Positions 54,666-63,063 are shown, numbered from the stretch's first letter. The stretch is DNA of 64,000 bases from Streptomyces xylophagus (GCF_000716435.1 NZ_JNWO01000013.1:1-64000), one strand, 5' to 3'. Numbers and translations: made by a program. The notes: a model not told the origin generated them from the sequence alone.

Positions 54666-55037
54666 ATGAGCATCATCGGGGTTGGTATCGATGTGGCCGA
54701 GATCGACCGGTTCGCGGCGTCGCTGGCGCGTACGCCGGGGATGGCTCGGCGGCTGTTCCTGGACAGTGAGTTGCTGTTGCCGAGTGGGGAGCGGCGGGGG
54801 GCGGCGTCTCTTGCGGCGCGGTTCGCGGCGAAGGAGGCGGTGGCGAAGGCGCTCGGTGCGCCGGCCGGGCTGCACTGGACGGACGCGGAGGTGTACGTCG
54901 AGGACAGTGGGCGGCCTCGGTTGCGGGTCACCGGGACGGTTGCGGCGCGCGCGGCTGAGCTGGGGGTGCGGTCCTGGCATGTTTCGTTGAGCCATGACGC
55001 GGGGGTGGCTTCTGCGGTGGTGATCGCGGAGGGGTGA
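54666..55037 (+). CDS. acpS: Holo-[acyl-carrier-protein] synthase
   Basis: 123 residues from ATG 54666. The Mg/CoA site has Asp9 in [12 protein letters not shown] and the Glu of [13 protein letters not shown] near 58; the family end motif [20 protein letters not shown] is intact. It loads phosphopantetheine onto ACPs for fatty acid and possibly polyketide synthesis. The coaA gene for the CoA supply is 7 kb upstream. Confidence 0.96.
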   Translation: MSIIGVGIDVAEIDRFAASLARTPGMARRLFLDSELLLPSGERRGAASLAARFAAKEAVAKALGAPAGLHWTDAEVYVEDSGRPRLRVTGTVAARAAELGVRSWHVSLSHDAGVASAVVIAEG

Positions 55038-55089
55038 GGGTGGGCGGGGACTGTACGGCCTCGGCTGCGCCTTCGGCCTTTTTGTTTCC

Positions 55090-55131
55090 CACCCGCACCG
55101 CCCGTGCGGATTTCGTTGTCGGGTGCGGGTG
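55090..55131 (+). repeat. Hairpin-forming intergenic repeat element
   Basis: CACCCGCACC (55090-55099) and GGTGCGGGTG (55122-55131) enclose a 22-nt loop with GTGCGGATTTCGTTGT. The sequence is of a kind seen repeatedly in Streptomyces intergenic DNA. It may also terminate acpS. Confidence 0.6.
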
Positions 55132-55227
55132 GCCCCTGTGGGGCGATATCGCCGTTGGCGGCCGCGGGTTTGCGGTCCGAGGGGCTTGGGTTTGAGTGCC
55201 CGGGTGCAGGTTGCGGGGCTTACGGGG

Positions 55228-55233
55228 CAGACT
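55228..55233 (+). promoter_or_regulatory. -10-like element CAGACT, leaderless start
   Basis: CAGACT, then CGAACGT (7 nt), then ATG 55241. No Shine-Dalgarno. Weaker hexamer (C instead of T at position 1). Confidence 0.45.
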
Positions 55234-55240
55234 CGAACGT

Positions 55241-56677
55241 ATGCGTACTGCGTACAGCGTCGAGACGGTAAGGGCAGCCGAGCGGGAACTGATGGCGCGA
55301 CTTCCGGAAGGCGCGCTCATGCAGCGTGCCGCCGCCGGACTGGCCGTCGCCTGCGCCCAGTTGGTGGGGCGGGTCTACGGCAGCCGGGTCGTGCTGCTGG
55401 TGGGGAGCGGGGACAACGGGGGCGATGCCCTGTACGCCGGCGCTCGGCTCGCCCGGCGGGGCGCTGCCGTCACCGCTGTGCTCCTCGCGCCCGAGCGCAC
55501 CCACTCCGGCGGGCTCGCCGCGCTGCTTCGCGCCGGTGGTCGTACCGTCGCGCCGAGTGACGCCGAGGAGTTGATTCTCGGTGCCGATCTCGTCCTCGAC
55601 GGGATCGTCGGGATCGGGGGGAAGGGCGGGTTGCGGCCCGATGCCGCGAGGCTTGCGGGCTTTGCGGCGGGCTCCCGTGGTGTTGTCGTCGCCGTTGATC
55701 TGCCCAGTGGGGTCGAGGCGGACAGCGGTGAGGTGCGGGGAGCTGCCGTGCGCGCCGATCTCACCGTCACCTTCGGGGCTCATAAGCCCGGGTTGCTGAT
55801 CGATCCTGCTCGGGAGTACGCCGGGTCCGTGCGGCTCGTCGACATCGGGCTGGGGGCCGAGCTGCCTGACGAGCCTGAGCTGGAGGCACTGCAACATGCG
55901 GACGTGGCGCGGTTGTTGCCCGTGCCGGGGGCCGAGAGCGACAAGTACCGGCGTGGGGTCGTGGGGATCGCCGCCGGGTCCGGGCGGTATCCGGGGGCGG
56001 CTGTGCTTGCCGTCGCGGGGGCGTTGCGGGGTGGGGCGGGGGCCGTGCGGTATGTCGGGCCGGCCTCGGACGCGGTGATCGCCCGTTTTCCTGAGGTGCT
56101 GGTGTCGGAGGGCGGGCCGCTCAAGGCGGGGCGCGTGCAGGCGTGGGTCGTCGGGCCGGGGGCGGGTGACGATGCCTCGACCGTGGCGGATGTGGTGACC
56201 GCTGATGTGCCTGTGCTCATCGACGCGGACGGGTTGCGGTTGGTCGATCCGGGTGCCGTGCGGGGGCGTGTCGCGCCGACGCTCATGACTCCGCATGCGG
56301 GGGAGGCCGCCGCGTTGCTCGGGGTGGCTCGGGAGGTCGTCGAGGGGGCTCGGCTGGATTCCGTGCGGGAGTTGGCGGGGCGGTATGGGGCGACTGTGCT
56401 GCTGAAGGGGTCGACCACGCTTGTCGCCGACTCGGGGGGTGGGGCGGTGCGGGTGAATGCGACGGGGACCGGGTGGCTGGCTACGGCGGGGAGCGGGGAC
56501 GTGTTGTCGGGGCTCTCGGGGTCGTTGTTGGCGGCGGGGTTGTCGGCGTTCGATGCGGGGAGTGTGGGGGCGTATCTGCATGGGCTGGCGGGGAGGTTGG
56601 CTGCGGAGGGGGCGCCTGTGGGGGCGCATGATGTGGCGGAGGGGATTCGGATTGCCTGGCGGGATGTGCGGGGCTGA
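55241..56677 (+). CDS. nnr: Bifunctional NAD(P)H-hydrate epimerase / ADP-dependent dehydratase
   Basis: 478 residues from ATG 55241. The YjeF_N epimerase domain is ~1-210 (LLVGSGDNGGDALYAGARLARRG; VVVAVDLPSGVEADSGEV). The C-terminal ribokinase-like dehydratase domain is ~220-478, with AAGSGRYPGAAVLAVAGALRGGAG, PTLMTPHAGEAAALLG and the GxGD motif in TGWLATAGSGDVLSG. Together they repair damaged NAD(P)HX. Codon usage is markedly G-ending. It is followed by a dispersed repeat rather than another coupled gene. Confidence 0.95.
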   Translation: MRTAYSVETVRAAERELMARLPEGALMQRAAAGLAVACAQLVGRVYGSRVVLLVGSGDNGGDALYAGARLARRGAAVTAVLLAPERTHSGGLAALLRAGGRTVAPSDAEELILGADLVLDGIVGIGGKGGLRPDAARLAGFAAGSRGVVVAVDLPSGVEADSGEVRGAAVRADLTVTFGAHKPGLLIDPAREYAGSVRLVDIGLGAELPDEPELEALQHADVARLLPVPGAESDKYRRGVVGIAAGSGRYPGAAVLAVAGALRGGAGAVRYVGPASDAVIARFPEVLVSEGGPLKAGRVQAWVVGPGAGDDASTVADVVTADVPVLIDADGLRLVDPGAVRGRVAPTLMTPHAGEAAALLGVAREVVEGARLDSVRELAGRYGATVLLKGSTTLVADSGGGAVRVNATGTGWLATAGSGDVLSGLSGSLLAAGLSAFDAGSVGAYLHGLAGRLAAEGAPVGAHDVAEGIRIAWRDVRG

Positions 56678-56685
56678 TTTTTCTC

Positions 56686-56810
56686 GCCCCCGCCGCCCCT
56701 ACCCGTCCCATCCCCAGGGGCTCCGCCCCTTCCGCCCCGCCTGGGGGCTGCGCCCCCAGACCCCCATCGGCCCTGAAGGGGCCTCGTCCTCAAACGCCGG
56801 ACGGGCTGAT
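56686..56810 (+). repeat. Streptomyces-type GC-rich intergenic repeat
   Basis: It includes GGGGCTCCGCCCC, the hairpin CTGGGGGC-TGC-GCCCCCAG (56741-56759), CCCTGAAGGGGCCTCGTCCT and CAAACGCCGGACGGGCTGA. I recognise these modules from many streptomycete intergenic regions. It probably also ends transcription of the upstream gene. Confidence 0.7.
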
Positions 56811-56887
56811 ACCAAACGCTCGTCAATAAGGGTGATCCCTCCGCGCGGCAGCCGTTTCCCGTCGCACCGTCGCGTTTCTCTGATCGC

Positions 56888-57781
56888 ATGATCAGTACAC
56901 GAATCGCGCACAGAAGCATCGCGGTGCTGCTCACCGCGGTGATCGCCCTCCCCGTCGGGGCCGGGACCGCCGCTGCCGACGGGCCGGTGCCGCCGGCGGC
57001 CGGGCCCGGTGAGACCGAACTGGTGCCGGGTGTGCCGCCGGGGCCGTATCAGCCGTGGCAGATCGACACGCCCGATCAGGCGCTCGCGCCGAAGGTCTAT
57101 ACGCCCACCGCTGAAGAGGACAGGGTCGAGCCTCGGGACGCTGCCGTGGGGACGTACGCGCTCGTCGAGTACGTGCCGATCGGGGACGCCGTCGCGAAGG
57201 TGACGTGCAGCAAGCAGACCGGGCCGTATCAGCGGGGCGTGGAGCGGTGGCTGAAGCTGAAGGTGGACGGCAAGCAGTCGGGTGCCGACTGCAAGGCCAT
57301 CCGGGCCTTTCAGAAGAAGCAGGGGATCAAGCCGGCGATCGGGTTCGCGGGGCCTGTGACCTGGGCGCGGATGCAACTGATCGCCGCGAGGAAGAATCCG
57401 AACGCCGCGCGGAAGTGCCCGGTCCGTTCGTACCGCGTCGCCTGTGTCGATCTCGACCGGCAGCTGACCTGGGTGCAGAAGGGCAAGAAGGTCGTCTTCG
57501 GGCCGGTGCCGATGCGCAGTGGGCGCACCGGGCATGTGACCCGGGGGGGCTGGCACAAGATCTATTGGAAGCACAAGAATCATTGGTCGACGCTCTACAA
57601 CAGCCCTATGCCGTATGCCCAGTTCTTCGACGGCGGCATCGCCTTCCACGCCGTCTACGGCAGCATCTACACCACCGTCGGCTCTTGGGGCTGCGTCAAC
57701 CTCCGGCTGGCCGACGCCCGCAAGCTGTGGAACGTCCTCAAGAAGGGCGACCGTGTCTACGTGTGGGGGCACCGGCCCTGA
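56888..57781 (+). CDS. Secreted L,D-transpeptidase with peptidoglycan-binding domain
   Basis: 297 residues, ATG 56888 (no clear Shine-Dalgarno). Signal peptide ~1-30 (IAVLLTAVIALPVGAGTAAA-DG). A Pro-rich linker is followed by a PG_binding_1-like domain ~105-165 (GPYQRGVERWLKLKVDGKQSGADCKAIRAFQKKQGIKPAIG). The YkuD domain is ~180-297 with catalytic His254 (IAFHAVYGS) and Cys269 (SWGCVNLRL). It makes 3-3 crosslinks in the wall. It is next to alr, another wall gene. Confidence 0.92.
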   Translation: MISTRIAHRSIAVLLTAVIALPVGAGTAAADGPVPPAAGPGETELVPGVPPGPYQPWQIDTPDQALAPKVYTPTAEEDRVEPRDAAVGTYALVEYVPIGDAVAKVTCSKQTGPYQRGVERWLKLKVDGKQSGADCKAIRAFQKKQGIKPAIGFAGPVTWARMQLIAARKNPNAARKCPVRSYRVACVDLDRQLTWVQKGKKVVFGPVPMRSGRTGHVTRGGWHKIYWKHKNHWSTLYNSPMPYAQFFDGGIAFHAVYGSIYTTVGSWGCVNLRLADARKLWNVLKKGDRVYVWGHRP

Positions 57782-57833
57782 AACCAGGCGGGCCTGCGGG
57801 CTTGTCGGTCCCCTCTGAGAGACTGGGGGCGTC

Positions 57834-59102
57834 ATGAATGAGACAGCGACACAGCCCACCGCACCGCTGCGCGCCCGCGCCGAGATCGATCTGGGCGCCC
57901 TGCGGGCCAATGTGCGGGCCCTGCGCGCCCTCGCACCGGGCGCCGCCCTCATGGCCGTCGTGAAGTCCGACGCGTACGGCCACGGGGCGGTGCCGTGTGC
58001 CCGGGCGGCCGTCGAGGCGGGGGCCACCTGGCTCGGTACCGCCACGCCCGAGGAGGCCCTCGAACTGCGGGCCCGCGCCGGGCTGCCGGACGGGGTGCGG
58101 ATCATGTGCTGGCTGTGGACCCCGGGTGGGCCCTGGCGGGAAGCGATCCGAGCTGATCTTGATGTGTCGCTGAGTGGGATGTGGGCCCTGCGGGAGGTCG
58201 TGGCCGCCGCCCGCGAAGTCGGTGTGCCCGCGCGCGTGCAGCTCAAGGCCGACACCGGGCTCGGGCGCAACGGGTGTCAGCCGGGGGACGACTGGGCCGA
58301 ACTCGTCGGCGCTGCCCTGCGCGCGGAGGCCGAGGGGCTCGTCCGTGTCACCGGACTCTGGTCGCACTTCGCCTGCGCCGACGAGCCCGGGCATCCCTCC
58401 GTCGACGCCCAACTCGCCCTCTTCCGCGAGATGGTCGCGTACGCGGAGGAGCGCGGTGTGCGGGCCGAGGTGCGGCACATCGCCAACTCGCCTGCCACGC
58501 TCACCCGGCCCGACTCCCACTTCGACCTCGTCCGTACCGGCATCGCCGTCTACGGCATCTCGCCCAGCCCGGAGGTGGGGTCCCCGGCCGACTTCGGACT
58601 GCGGCCGGTGATGACGCTGAAGGCGTCCGTCGCCCTGGTGAAACAGGTGCCGGGCGGGCACGGCGTCAGTTACGGGCATCACTACGTCACTCCGGGCACC
58701 ACCACCCTCGGCCTCGTCCCCGTCGGTTACGCGGACGGCATCCCGCGGCACGCATCCGGCACCGGTCCTGTGCTGGTCGGCGGCAAGTGGCGGACGGTCG
58801 CGGGGCGGATCGCCATGGACCAGTTCGTCGTAGACCTGGGAGGGGACGAGCCGGAGGCCGGTGCGGAGGCGATTCTCTTCGGGGCCGGCGACCGCGGTGA
58901 GCCCACCGCCGAGGACTGGGCACAGGCCGCGGGCACCATCGCGTACGAGATCGTGACCCGCATCGGAACACGCGTTCCCCGCGTCTACGTCAATGAGGTC
59001 GTCGTTCCCGAGATCGTTCCCGAAGTCGTCCCTGAGGTCGTCCCCGGGTATGAGGAAGGCGACGTAGCGCAGGGTCCTGACGTGAAGAGGAGCGGCACGT
59101 GA
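57834..59102 (+). CDS. alr: Alanine racemase with repetitive C-terminal tail
   Basis: 422 residues, ATG 57834. The PLP lysine is Lys44 in VVKSDAYGHG and the second catalytic residue is Tyr280 in GVSYGHHY. It makes D-Ala for peptidoglycan. After the normal end of the fold (VPRVYVNE, ~388) there is an extra tail with VVPEIVPEVVPEVVPGYEEGD, from a short in-frame DNA repeat. The start is weakly leaderless (GAGACT 9 nt upstream). It overlaps the next gene by 4 nt. Confidence 0.97.
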   Translation: MNETATQPTAPLRARAEIDLGALRANVRALRALAPGAALMAVVKSDAYGHGAVPCARAAVEAGATWLGTATPEEALELRARAGLPDGVRIMCWLWTPGGPWREAIRADLDVSLSGMWALREVVAAAREVGVPARVQLKADTGLGRNGCQPGDDWAELVGAALRAEAEGLVRVTGLWSHFACADEPGHPSVDAQLALFREMVAYAEERGVRAEVRHIANSPATLTRPDSHFDLVRTGIAVYGISPSPEVGSPADFGLRPVMTLKASVALVKQVPGGHGVSYGHHYVTPGTTTLGLVPVGYADGIPRHASGTGPVLVGGKWRTVAGRIAMDQFVVDLGGDEPEAGAEAILFGAGDRGEPTAEDWAQAAGTIAYEIVTRIGTRVPRVYVNEVVVPEIVPEVVPEVVPGYEEGDVAQGPDVKRSGT

Positions 59103-60337
59103 GTGAGAGCAGTGCGGAGGCGGTCGCCGCGGTCGCCTCCGCCGCCACGGGGGTGGCCGGCAACTGGCGCAAGGCGACCGGCATCGCGGGCGCCGCGATA
59201 GGTGTGATCGCAGCCGGTGCCGCGGCCGGTGTCGCCATAGAGCGGATGACCGTCGGGCGCGGGATGCGCGAGAGGGCACGGCTGGCGCTCGACTCCACCG
59301 GGCCGTACGGCTCGTTGCGCGGCACGCCCGGTACGGCGCGGGCCGACGACGGCACCGAGCTGTACTACGAGGTCGACGACATCGAGCCGGAGGTCGCCGT
59401 CACGCCCAAGCGGCGGCGGCTCTTCGGGCGCAAGGCGCCCGCTCCCGTCACCGTCGTCTTCAGCCACGGGTACTGCCTCAACCAGGACTCCTGGCACTTC
59501 CAGCGGGCGGCCCTGCGCGGGGTCGTGCGGACCGTGCACTGGGACCAGCGCAGCCATGGGCGTTCCGCGCGCGGGGTGGCGCAGCTGGAAGACGGCATGC
59601 CGCTCACCATCGACCAGTTGGGCCGCGACCTGAAGGCCGTGATCGACGCGGCCGTGCCCGAGGGGCCGATCGTGCTCGTCGGGCACTCCATGGGCGGCAT
59701 GACGGTGATGGCGCTCGCCGACCAGTACCCCGAGCTGATCCGCGACCGGGTCGTCGCCACCGCCTTCGTCGGTACGTCCTCCGGGCGGCTCGGCGAGGTC
59801 AACTTCGGGCTGCCCGTCGCCGGGGTCAACGCGGTGCGGCGGGTGCTGCCCGGGGTGCTGAAGGCGCTCGGACAGCAGGCGGCGCTGGTGGAGCGGGGGC
59901 GGCGGGCCACCGCCGATCTGTTCGCCGGGATCATCAAGCGGTACTCGTTCGCGTCGCGGGACGTCGACCCGGCGGTCGCGCGGTTCGCCGAGCGGATGAT
60001 CGAGGGCACGCCCATCGACGTGGTCGCCGAGTTCTATCCGGCGTTCACCGACCACGACAAGACCGCGGCCCTCACCCACTTCAAGGACATGCCGGTGCTC
60101 GTGCTGGCCGGGATCGGCGATCTCGTCACGCCCAGTGAGCACAGCGAGGCCATCGCCGACCTGCTGCCGGACGCCGAGCTGGTGCTCGTGCCGGACGCCG
60201 GGCACCTGGTCATGCTGGAGCACCCGGAGGTGGTCACCGACCGCCTCGCCGACCTGCTCACCCGCGCGGGTGCGGTGCCGGCAGGGGCTACCGTAAGTGG
60301 CTATGGAAGCACCAGCAGCACCGCACGACGCGGCTGA
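59099..60337 (+). CDS. Membrane-anchored alpha/beta hydrolase
   Basis: 412 residues; GTG 59099 overlaps the alr stop (GTGA). One membrane segment ~27-47 (ATGIAGAAIGVIAAGAAAGVAI). The hydrolase fold starts ~115 (PVTVVFSHGYCLNQDSWHFQ). The nucleophile Ser197 is in VGHSMGGM, the acid is probably the Asp in VLAGIGDLVTP and the His is in DAGHLVMLEHPE. Substrate unknown. The arrangement alr-hydrolase-tsaE-tsaB-rimI-tsaD is, from memory, conserved in Streptomyces. Confidence 0.85.
   Translation: MSESSAEAVAAVASAATGVAGNWRKATGIAGAAIGVIAAGAAAGVAIERMTVGRGMRERARLALDSTGPYGSLRGTPGTARADDGTELYYEVDDIEPEVAVTPKRRRLFGRKAPAPVTVVFSHGYCLNQDSWHFQRAALRGVVRTVHWDQRSHGRSARGVAQLEDGMPLTIDQLGRDLKAVIDAAVPEGPIVLVGHSMGGMTVMALADQYPELIRDRVVATAFVGTSSGRLGEVNFGLPVAGVNAVRRVLPGVLKALGQQAALVERGRRATADLFAGIIKRYSFASRDVDPAVARFAERMIEGTPIDVVAEFYPAFTDHDKTAALTHFKDMPVLVLAGIGDLVTPSEHSEAIADLLPDAELVLVPDAGHLVMLEHPEVVTDRLADLLTRAGAVPAGATVSGYGSTSSTARRG
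60289..60294 (+). promoter_or_regulatory. -10 element TACCGT upstream of tsaE
   Basis: TACCGT, then 8 nt, then ATG 60303, inside the 3' end of the hydrolase gene. It would allow tsaE to be transcribed separately without a leader. Confidence 0.4.
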
Positions 60338-60824
60338 GCCCCTGTCCGTCTCCCTCACCGTCAACTCCCCCGAGCAGATGCGGGAGTTGGGGCGCCGCCT
60401 CGCCAAACTGCTGCGCGCGGGCGACCTCGTGATGCTCACGGGTGAGCTCGGCGCCGGCAAGACGACACTGACCCGGGGACTGGGGGAGGGGCTCGGGGTC
60501 CGGGGGGCGGTGACCTCGCCGACGTTCGTGATCGCCCGGGTGCATCCCTCCCTGGGGGGCGGGCCGCCGCTCGTCCATGTCGACGCGTATCGCCTCGGCG
60601 GCGGGCTCGACGAGATGGAGGACCTCGATCTCGACGTCTCGCTGCCCGAGTCCGTGATCGTCGTGGAGTGGGGTGAGGGCAAGGTCGAGGAGTTGACGGA
60701 CGACCGGCTGTCGCTCGTGATCCACCGGGCCGTCGGGGACACCACGGATGAGGTACGGCATGTCACCGTCACCGGGCTCGGTGCGCGGTGGGCCGCGGTC
60801 GATCTGGGCGTGCTCGGCGCCTGA
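60303..60824 (+). CDS. tsaE: tRNA t6A biosynthesis ATPase TsaE
   Basis: 173 residues from ATG 60303 (GTG 60297 is an alternative). Walker A GELGAGKTTLTRGL is at ~49-62, then GAVTSPTFVIARVH, LVHVDAYRLGG and VIVVEWGEG, all TsaE hallmarks. It energises the TsaB-TsaD complex that makes t6A37 in ANN-decoding tRNAs; both partners are encoded 1-2.5 kb downstream. It overlaps the 3' end of the hydrolase gene by 35 bp in another frame. Confidence 0.96.
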   Translation: MEAPAAPHDAAEPLSVSLTVNSPEQMRELGRRLAKLLRAGDLVMLTGELGAGKTTLTRGLGEGLGVRGAVTSPTFVIARVHPSLGGGPPLVHVDAYRLGGGLDEMEDLDLDVSLPESVIVVEWGEGKVEELTDDRLSLVIHRAVGDTTDEVRHVTVTGLGARWAAVDLGVLGA

Positions 60825-60912
60825 CCGGTCGTGCGGGGCGTGTGGGTTCCGACAAGGTGTCGGCAAGATGTTGCGTTCGGGGTCTCGCGCGTGGTCACAT
60901 GGTATCCAGTAT

Positions 60913-60934
60913 GTAGTTAGGTCTACCTAACTAC
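60913..60934. promoter_or_regulatory. Strong 22-bp operator-like palindrome
   Basis: GTAGTTAGGT, CT, ACCTAACTAC: 10-bp perfect arms with a 2-bp centre, unusually AT-rich for the region. It lies 27 bp before the 54-residue ORF. It is shorter than the 19-bp IdeR/DmdR iron box, despite the TTAGGT...ACCTAA arms. It may be a MarR/TetR-type site or an RNA hairpin. Confidence 0.65.
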
Positions 60935-60960
60935 GTCTGCCCCAGGGCTAGGAGGCGTCC

Positions 60961-61125
60961 ATGTCGGCTTCGTCGGCTTCAGAGGATCAGGACCGTCCGC
61001 AGCCGCGTGTGTTCGCCGGGGTGTCGATGCGGGAGTTGTTGGCGGCGGGGGTTGCGGCTCAGGTGATTTCTACGCCGCCGCGGGCGCCGGAGGCTCCGCC
61101 GGTTGAGCCGCGTAAAGCCGCGTAG
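60961..61125 (+). CDS. Small protein of 54 residues, unknown function
   Basis: MSASSASEDQDRPQPRVFAG, then VSMRELLAAGVAAQVISTPP and a Pro/Ala tail to RKAA. ATG 60961 is preceded by AGGAGG with 5-nt spacing, an excellent ribosome-binding site that supports true coding. No membrane segment or known motif. It sits behind a strong palindrome and before a dispersed repeat, between tsaE and a minus-strand gene. Confidence 0.65.
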   Translation: MSASSASEDQDRPQPRVFAGVSMRELLAAGVAAQVISTPPRAPEAPPVEPRKAA

Positions 61126-61143
61126 TCGTTCGGCTGCGGGCGC

Positions 61144-61176
61144 GTCGTGGCTGGGCGCGCAGTTCCCCGCGCCCCT
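61144..61176 (+). repeat. Dispersed Streptomyces intergenic repeat, copy 2
   Basis: It matches the copy at 27877-27909 at 32 of 33 positions (G for T at position 12). It again lies directly after a gene end, in the gap between convergent genes. Confidence 0.8.
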
Positions 61177-61206
61177 GGGGAGTTGCGCTGCCCCCAATTG
61201 AATTGC

Positions 61207-61764
61207 TCAGCGGATTACGACGATGTTCTGGCCGATCGTCGCGAACTGCCACATCGCCGCCCCGTCCTCGATCGACTCGCGGATGCCGCCCGACTTCACT
61301 GTGGGGTCCGGTTCCTCCGTCGCGCCGCTCACCGCCGCGCTGAAGCCGATCGCGATGCCGTTCGTGTTGGTGAAGCGGACGACGTGCTGGATGGGGGTGC
61401 CGTCGGTGCCGGTGATCGCGTTCGAGCGGGACGTGACGAAGTAGGACCCCGTGGCCGGATCGACCGTGCCGGGGGTGACCTTGAACGTGCGGTTGACCTT
61501 GTTGTTCTCGGCCACCAGCCACACCCGGTCGTCGTCCACCGAGTACACGACCCGCTCGCCCTTGCCGGAGGCGGGGGGCAGCGCGTTGGGGTTCTTCTTG
61601 TCGCGGGGTGCCTTCGAGGTGGCGATCGCGGGTGAGGCGCTCGCACGGGCCGCGTCCCCCAGGCTCGCGGGGACGCTCGCCGACGCCTGATAGGCGAGGA
61701 AACCGACCGTGGCGACCGCCGCCACGGTGAGCCCGGCCACGATTCCCGAGCTGCTGCCGGCCAT
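61207..61764 (-). CDS. L,D-transpeptidase-like protein without catalytic residues
   Basis: 185 residues, ATG 61764 with GGAGGTGGGC upstream. An N-terminal membrane anchor or signal (~8-28, IVAGLTVAAVATVGFLAYQA), then an Ala/Ser/Pro linker. A domain at ~70-185 has the pattern of a YkuD fold (RVVYSVDDDRVWLVAENN; GSYFVTSRSNAITG; GTPIQHVVRFTNTNGIAIGFS). The SHGC-IR motif position reads SGGIRES (158-164), and there is no Cys in the whole protein. It is probably a non-catalytic relative, perhaps a peptidoglycan-binding or regulatory domain. Confidence 0.65.
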   Translation of the reverse strand: MAGSSSGIVAGLTVAAVATVGFLAYQASASVPASLGDAARASASPAIATSKAPRDKKNPNALPPASGKGERVVYSVDDDRVWLVAENNKVNRTFKVTPGTVDPATGSYFVTSRSNAITGTDGTPIQHVVRFTNTNGIAIGFSAAVSGATEEPDPTVKSGGIRESIEDGAAMWQFATIGQNIVVIR

Positions 61765-61873
61765 CGGCGCCCACCTCCGTGTCTCGTATGTCCTGTAAGT
61801 GTGGTGACCCTAGGTGACGGTAGCAGTCTGTGGCGGGCCCACCGGGGCGGCCGTGCCCGGGGCGCCGGAGCCG

Positions 61874-61879
61874 TAGGCT
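61874..61879 (+). promoter_or_regulatory. -10 element TAGGCT, leaderless tsaB
   Basis: TAGGCT, then GTTTGC (6 nt), then GTG 61886. There is no Shine-Dalgarno. Confidence 0.55.
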
Positions 61880-61885
61880 GTTTGC

Positions 61886-62539
61886 GTGCTCTTGCTCGCT
61901 CTGGATACCGCCACCCCCGCCGTCACCGTCGCCCTGCACGACGGCGAGGCCGTCATCGCCTCGTCGAGTCAGGTGGACGCGCGCCGCCACGGTGAGCTGC
62001 TGCTCCCGGCCGTCGACCGTGTGCTCGTCGAGGCCGGGCTCCGGCTCGACGCCGTCACGGGAATCGTCGTCGGCATCGGCCCCGGCCCCTACACCGGGCT
62101 GCGCGTCGGGCTGATGACCGCCGACACCTTCGGGCTCGCGCTCGGCGTGCCCGTGCACGGTGTGTGCACGCTGGACGGCCTCGCCTACGCCGCCGACCTC
62201 GACGGCCCGTTCGTCGTGGCCACCGACGCGCGGCGCAAGGAGGTGTACTGGGCGCGCTACGCCGACTCCCGGACCCGGGTCACCGACCCGGCGGTGGACC
62301 GGCCCGCCGACATCGCCGACGAGGTGGCGGGGCTGCCCGCCGTCGGCGCCGGCGCACTGCTCTACCCCGACACGTTCCCCGGCGCGCACGAACCGGAGCA
62401 CGTGTCCGCCGCCGCGCTCGCCTCGCTGGCCGCCGAGCGACTCGCGGCGGGCGTCGAACTCCCCGAGCCCCGGCCGCTGTACCTGCGCCGCCCCGACGCC
62501 CAGGTGCCCAAGAACTACAAGGTGGTCACCCCCAAGTGA
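61886..62539 (+). CDS. tsaB: tRNA t6A biosynthesis protein TsaB
   Basis: 217 residues from GTG 61886. ASKHA-type start MLLLALDTATPAVTVALHDG, RRHGELLLPAVDRVL, and GIGPGPYTGLRVGLMTADTFGLAL, as in other TsaB proteins. It is a catalytically inactive partner that dimerises with TsaD. It overlaps rimI by 4 nt (GTGA). Typical order tsaB-rimI-tsaD. Confidence 0.96.
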   Translation: MLLLALDTATPAVTVALHDGEAVIASSSQVDARRHGELLLPAVDRVLVEAGLRLDAVTGIVVGIGPGPYTGLRVGLMTADTFGLALGVPVHGVCTLDGLAYAADLDGPFVVATDARRKEVYWARYADSRTRVTDPAVDRPADIADEVAGLPAVGAGALLYPDTFPGAHEPEHVSAAALASLAAERLAAGVELPEPRPLYLRRPDAQVPKNYKVVTPK

Positions 62540-63063
62540 CCGAATCCGTGAGCCCTCGACTGCGCGAGATGCGCTGGTGGGACATCGATCCCGTGCTGGA
62601 GCTGGAGAAGGACCTCTTCCCCGAGGACGCCTGGTCCCGGGGCATGTTCTGGTCCGAACTGGCGCATGCGCGGGGGGCGGCGGCGACCCGCCGGTACCTG
62701 GTGGCGGAGGTGACCGGTGCGGAGACCGAGAGCGGCGTCCGGGTCATCGGATACGCGGGCCTCGCCACCACCGGCGAGCAGGCCGACATCCAGACCATCG
62801 CCGTCGCCCGCGACCACTGGGGCACCGGCCTCGGCTCCACCCTCCTCACCGAACTCCTCAGCGCGGCAAGCGAGTTCGAGTGCGCCGAGGTCATGCTCGA
62901 ATGCCGTGTCGACAACGTTCGCGCGCAGAAGCTGTACGAGCGTTTCGGCTTCGCCCCCATCGGGTTCCGGCGCGGCTACTACCAGCCGGGCAACGTCGAC
63001 GCCCTGGTGATGCGGCTGACCGACCCATCAACTTCCGTACAAGGAACCGAGATCAATGGCTGA
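62536..63063 (+). CDS. rimI: Ribosomal protein S18 alanine N-acetyltransferase RimI
   Basis: 175 residues from GTG 62536. GNAT fold with [58 protein letters not shown] (acetyl-CoA loop) and [29 protein letters not shown]. RimI is usually encoded between tsaB and tsaD, as here. It overlaps both neighbours (4 nt and 8 nt). The exact protein target in Streptomyces is inferred from the family. Confidence 0.92.
   Translation: MTESVSPRLREMRWWDIDPVLELEKDLFPEDAWSRGMFWSELAHARGAAATRRYLVAEVTGAETESGVRVIGYAGLATTGEQADIQTIAVARDHWGTGLGSTLLTELLSAASEFECAEVMLECRVDNVRAQKLYERFGFAPIGFRRGYYQPGNVDALVMRLTDPSTSVQGTEING

Noticed and set aside
60913..60934. IdeR/DmdR iron box
   Set aside because: The arms contain TTAGGT and ACCTAA, but the spacing is 2 bp instead of the longer centre of the 19-bp iron box, and no iron gene follows.
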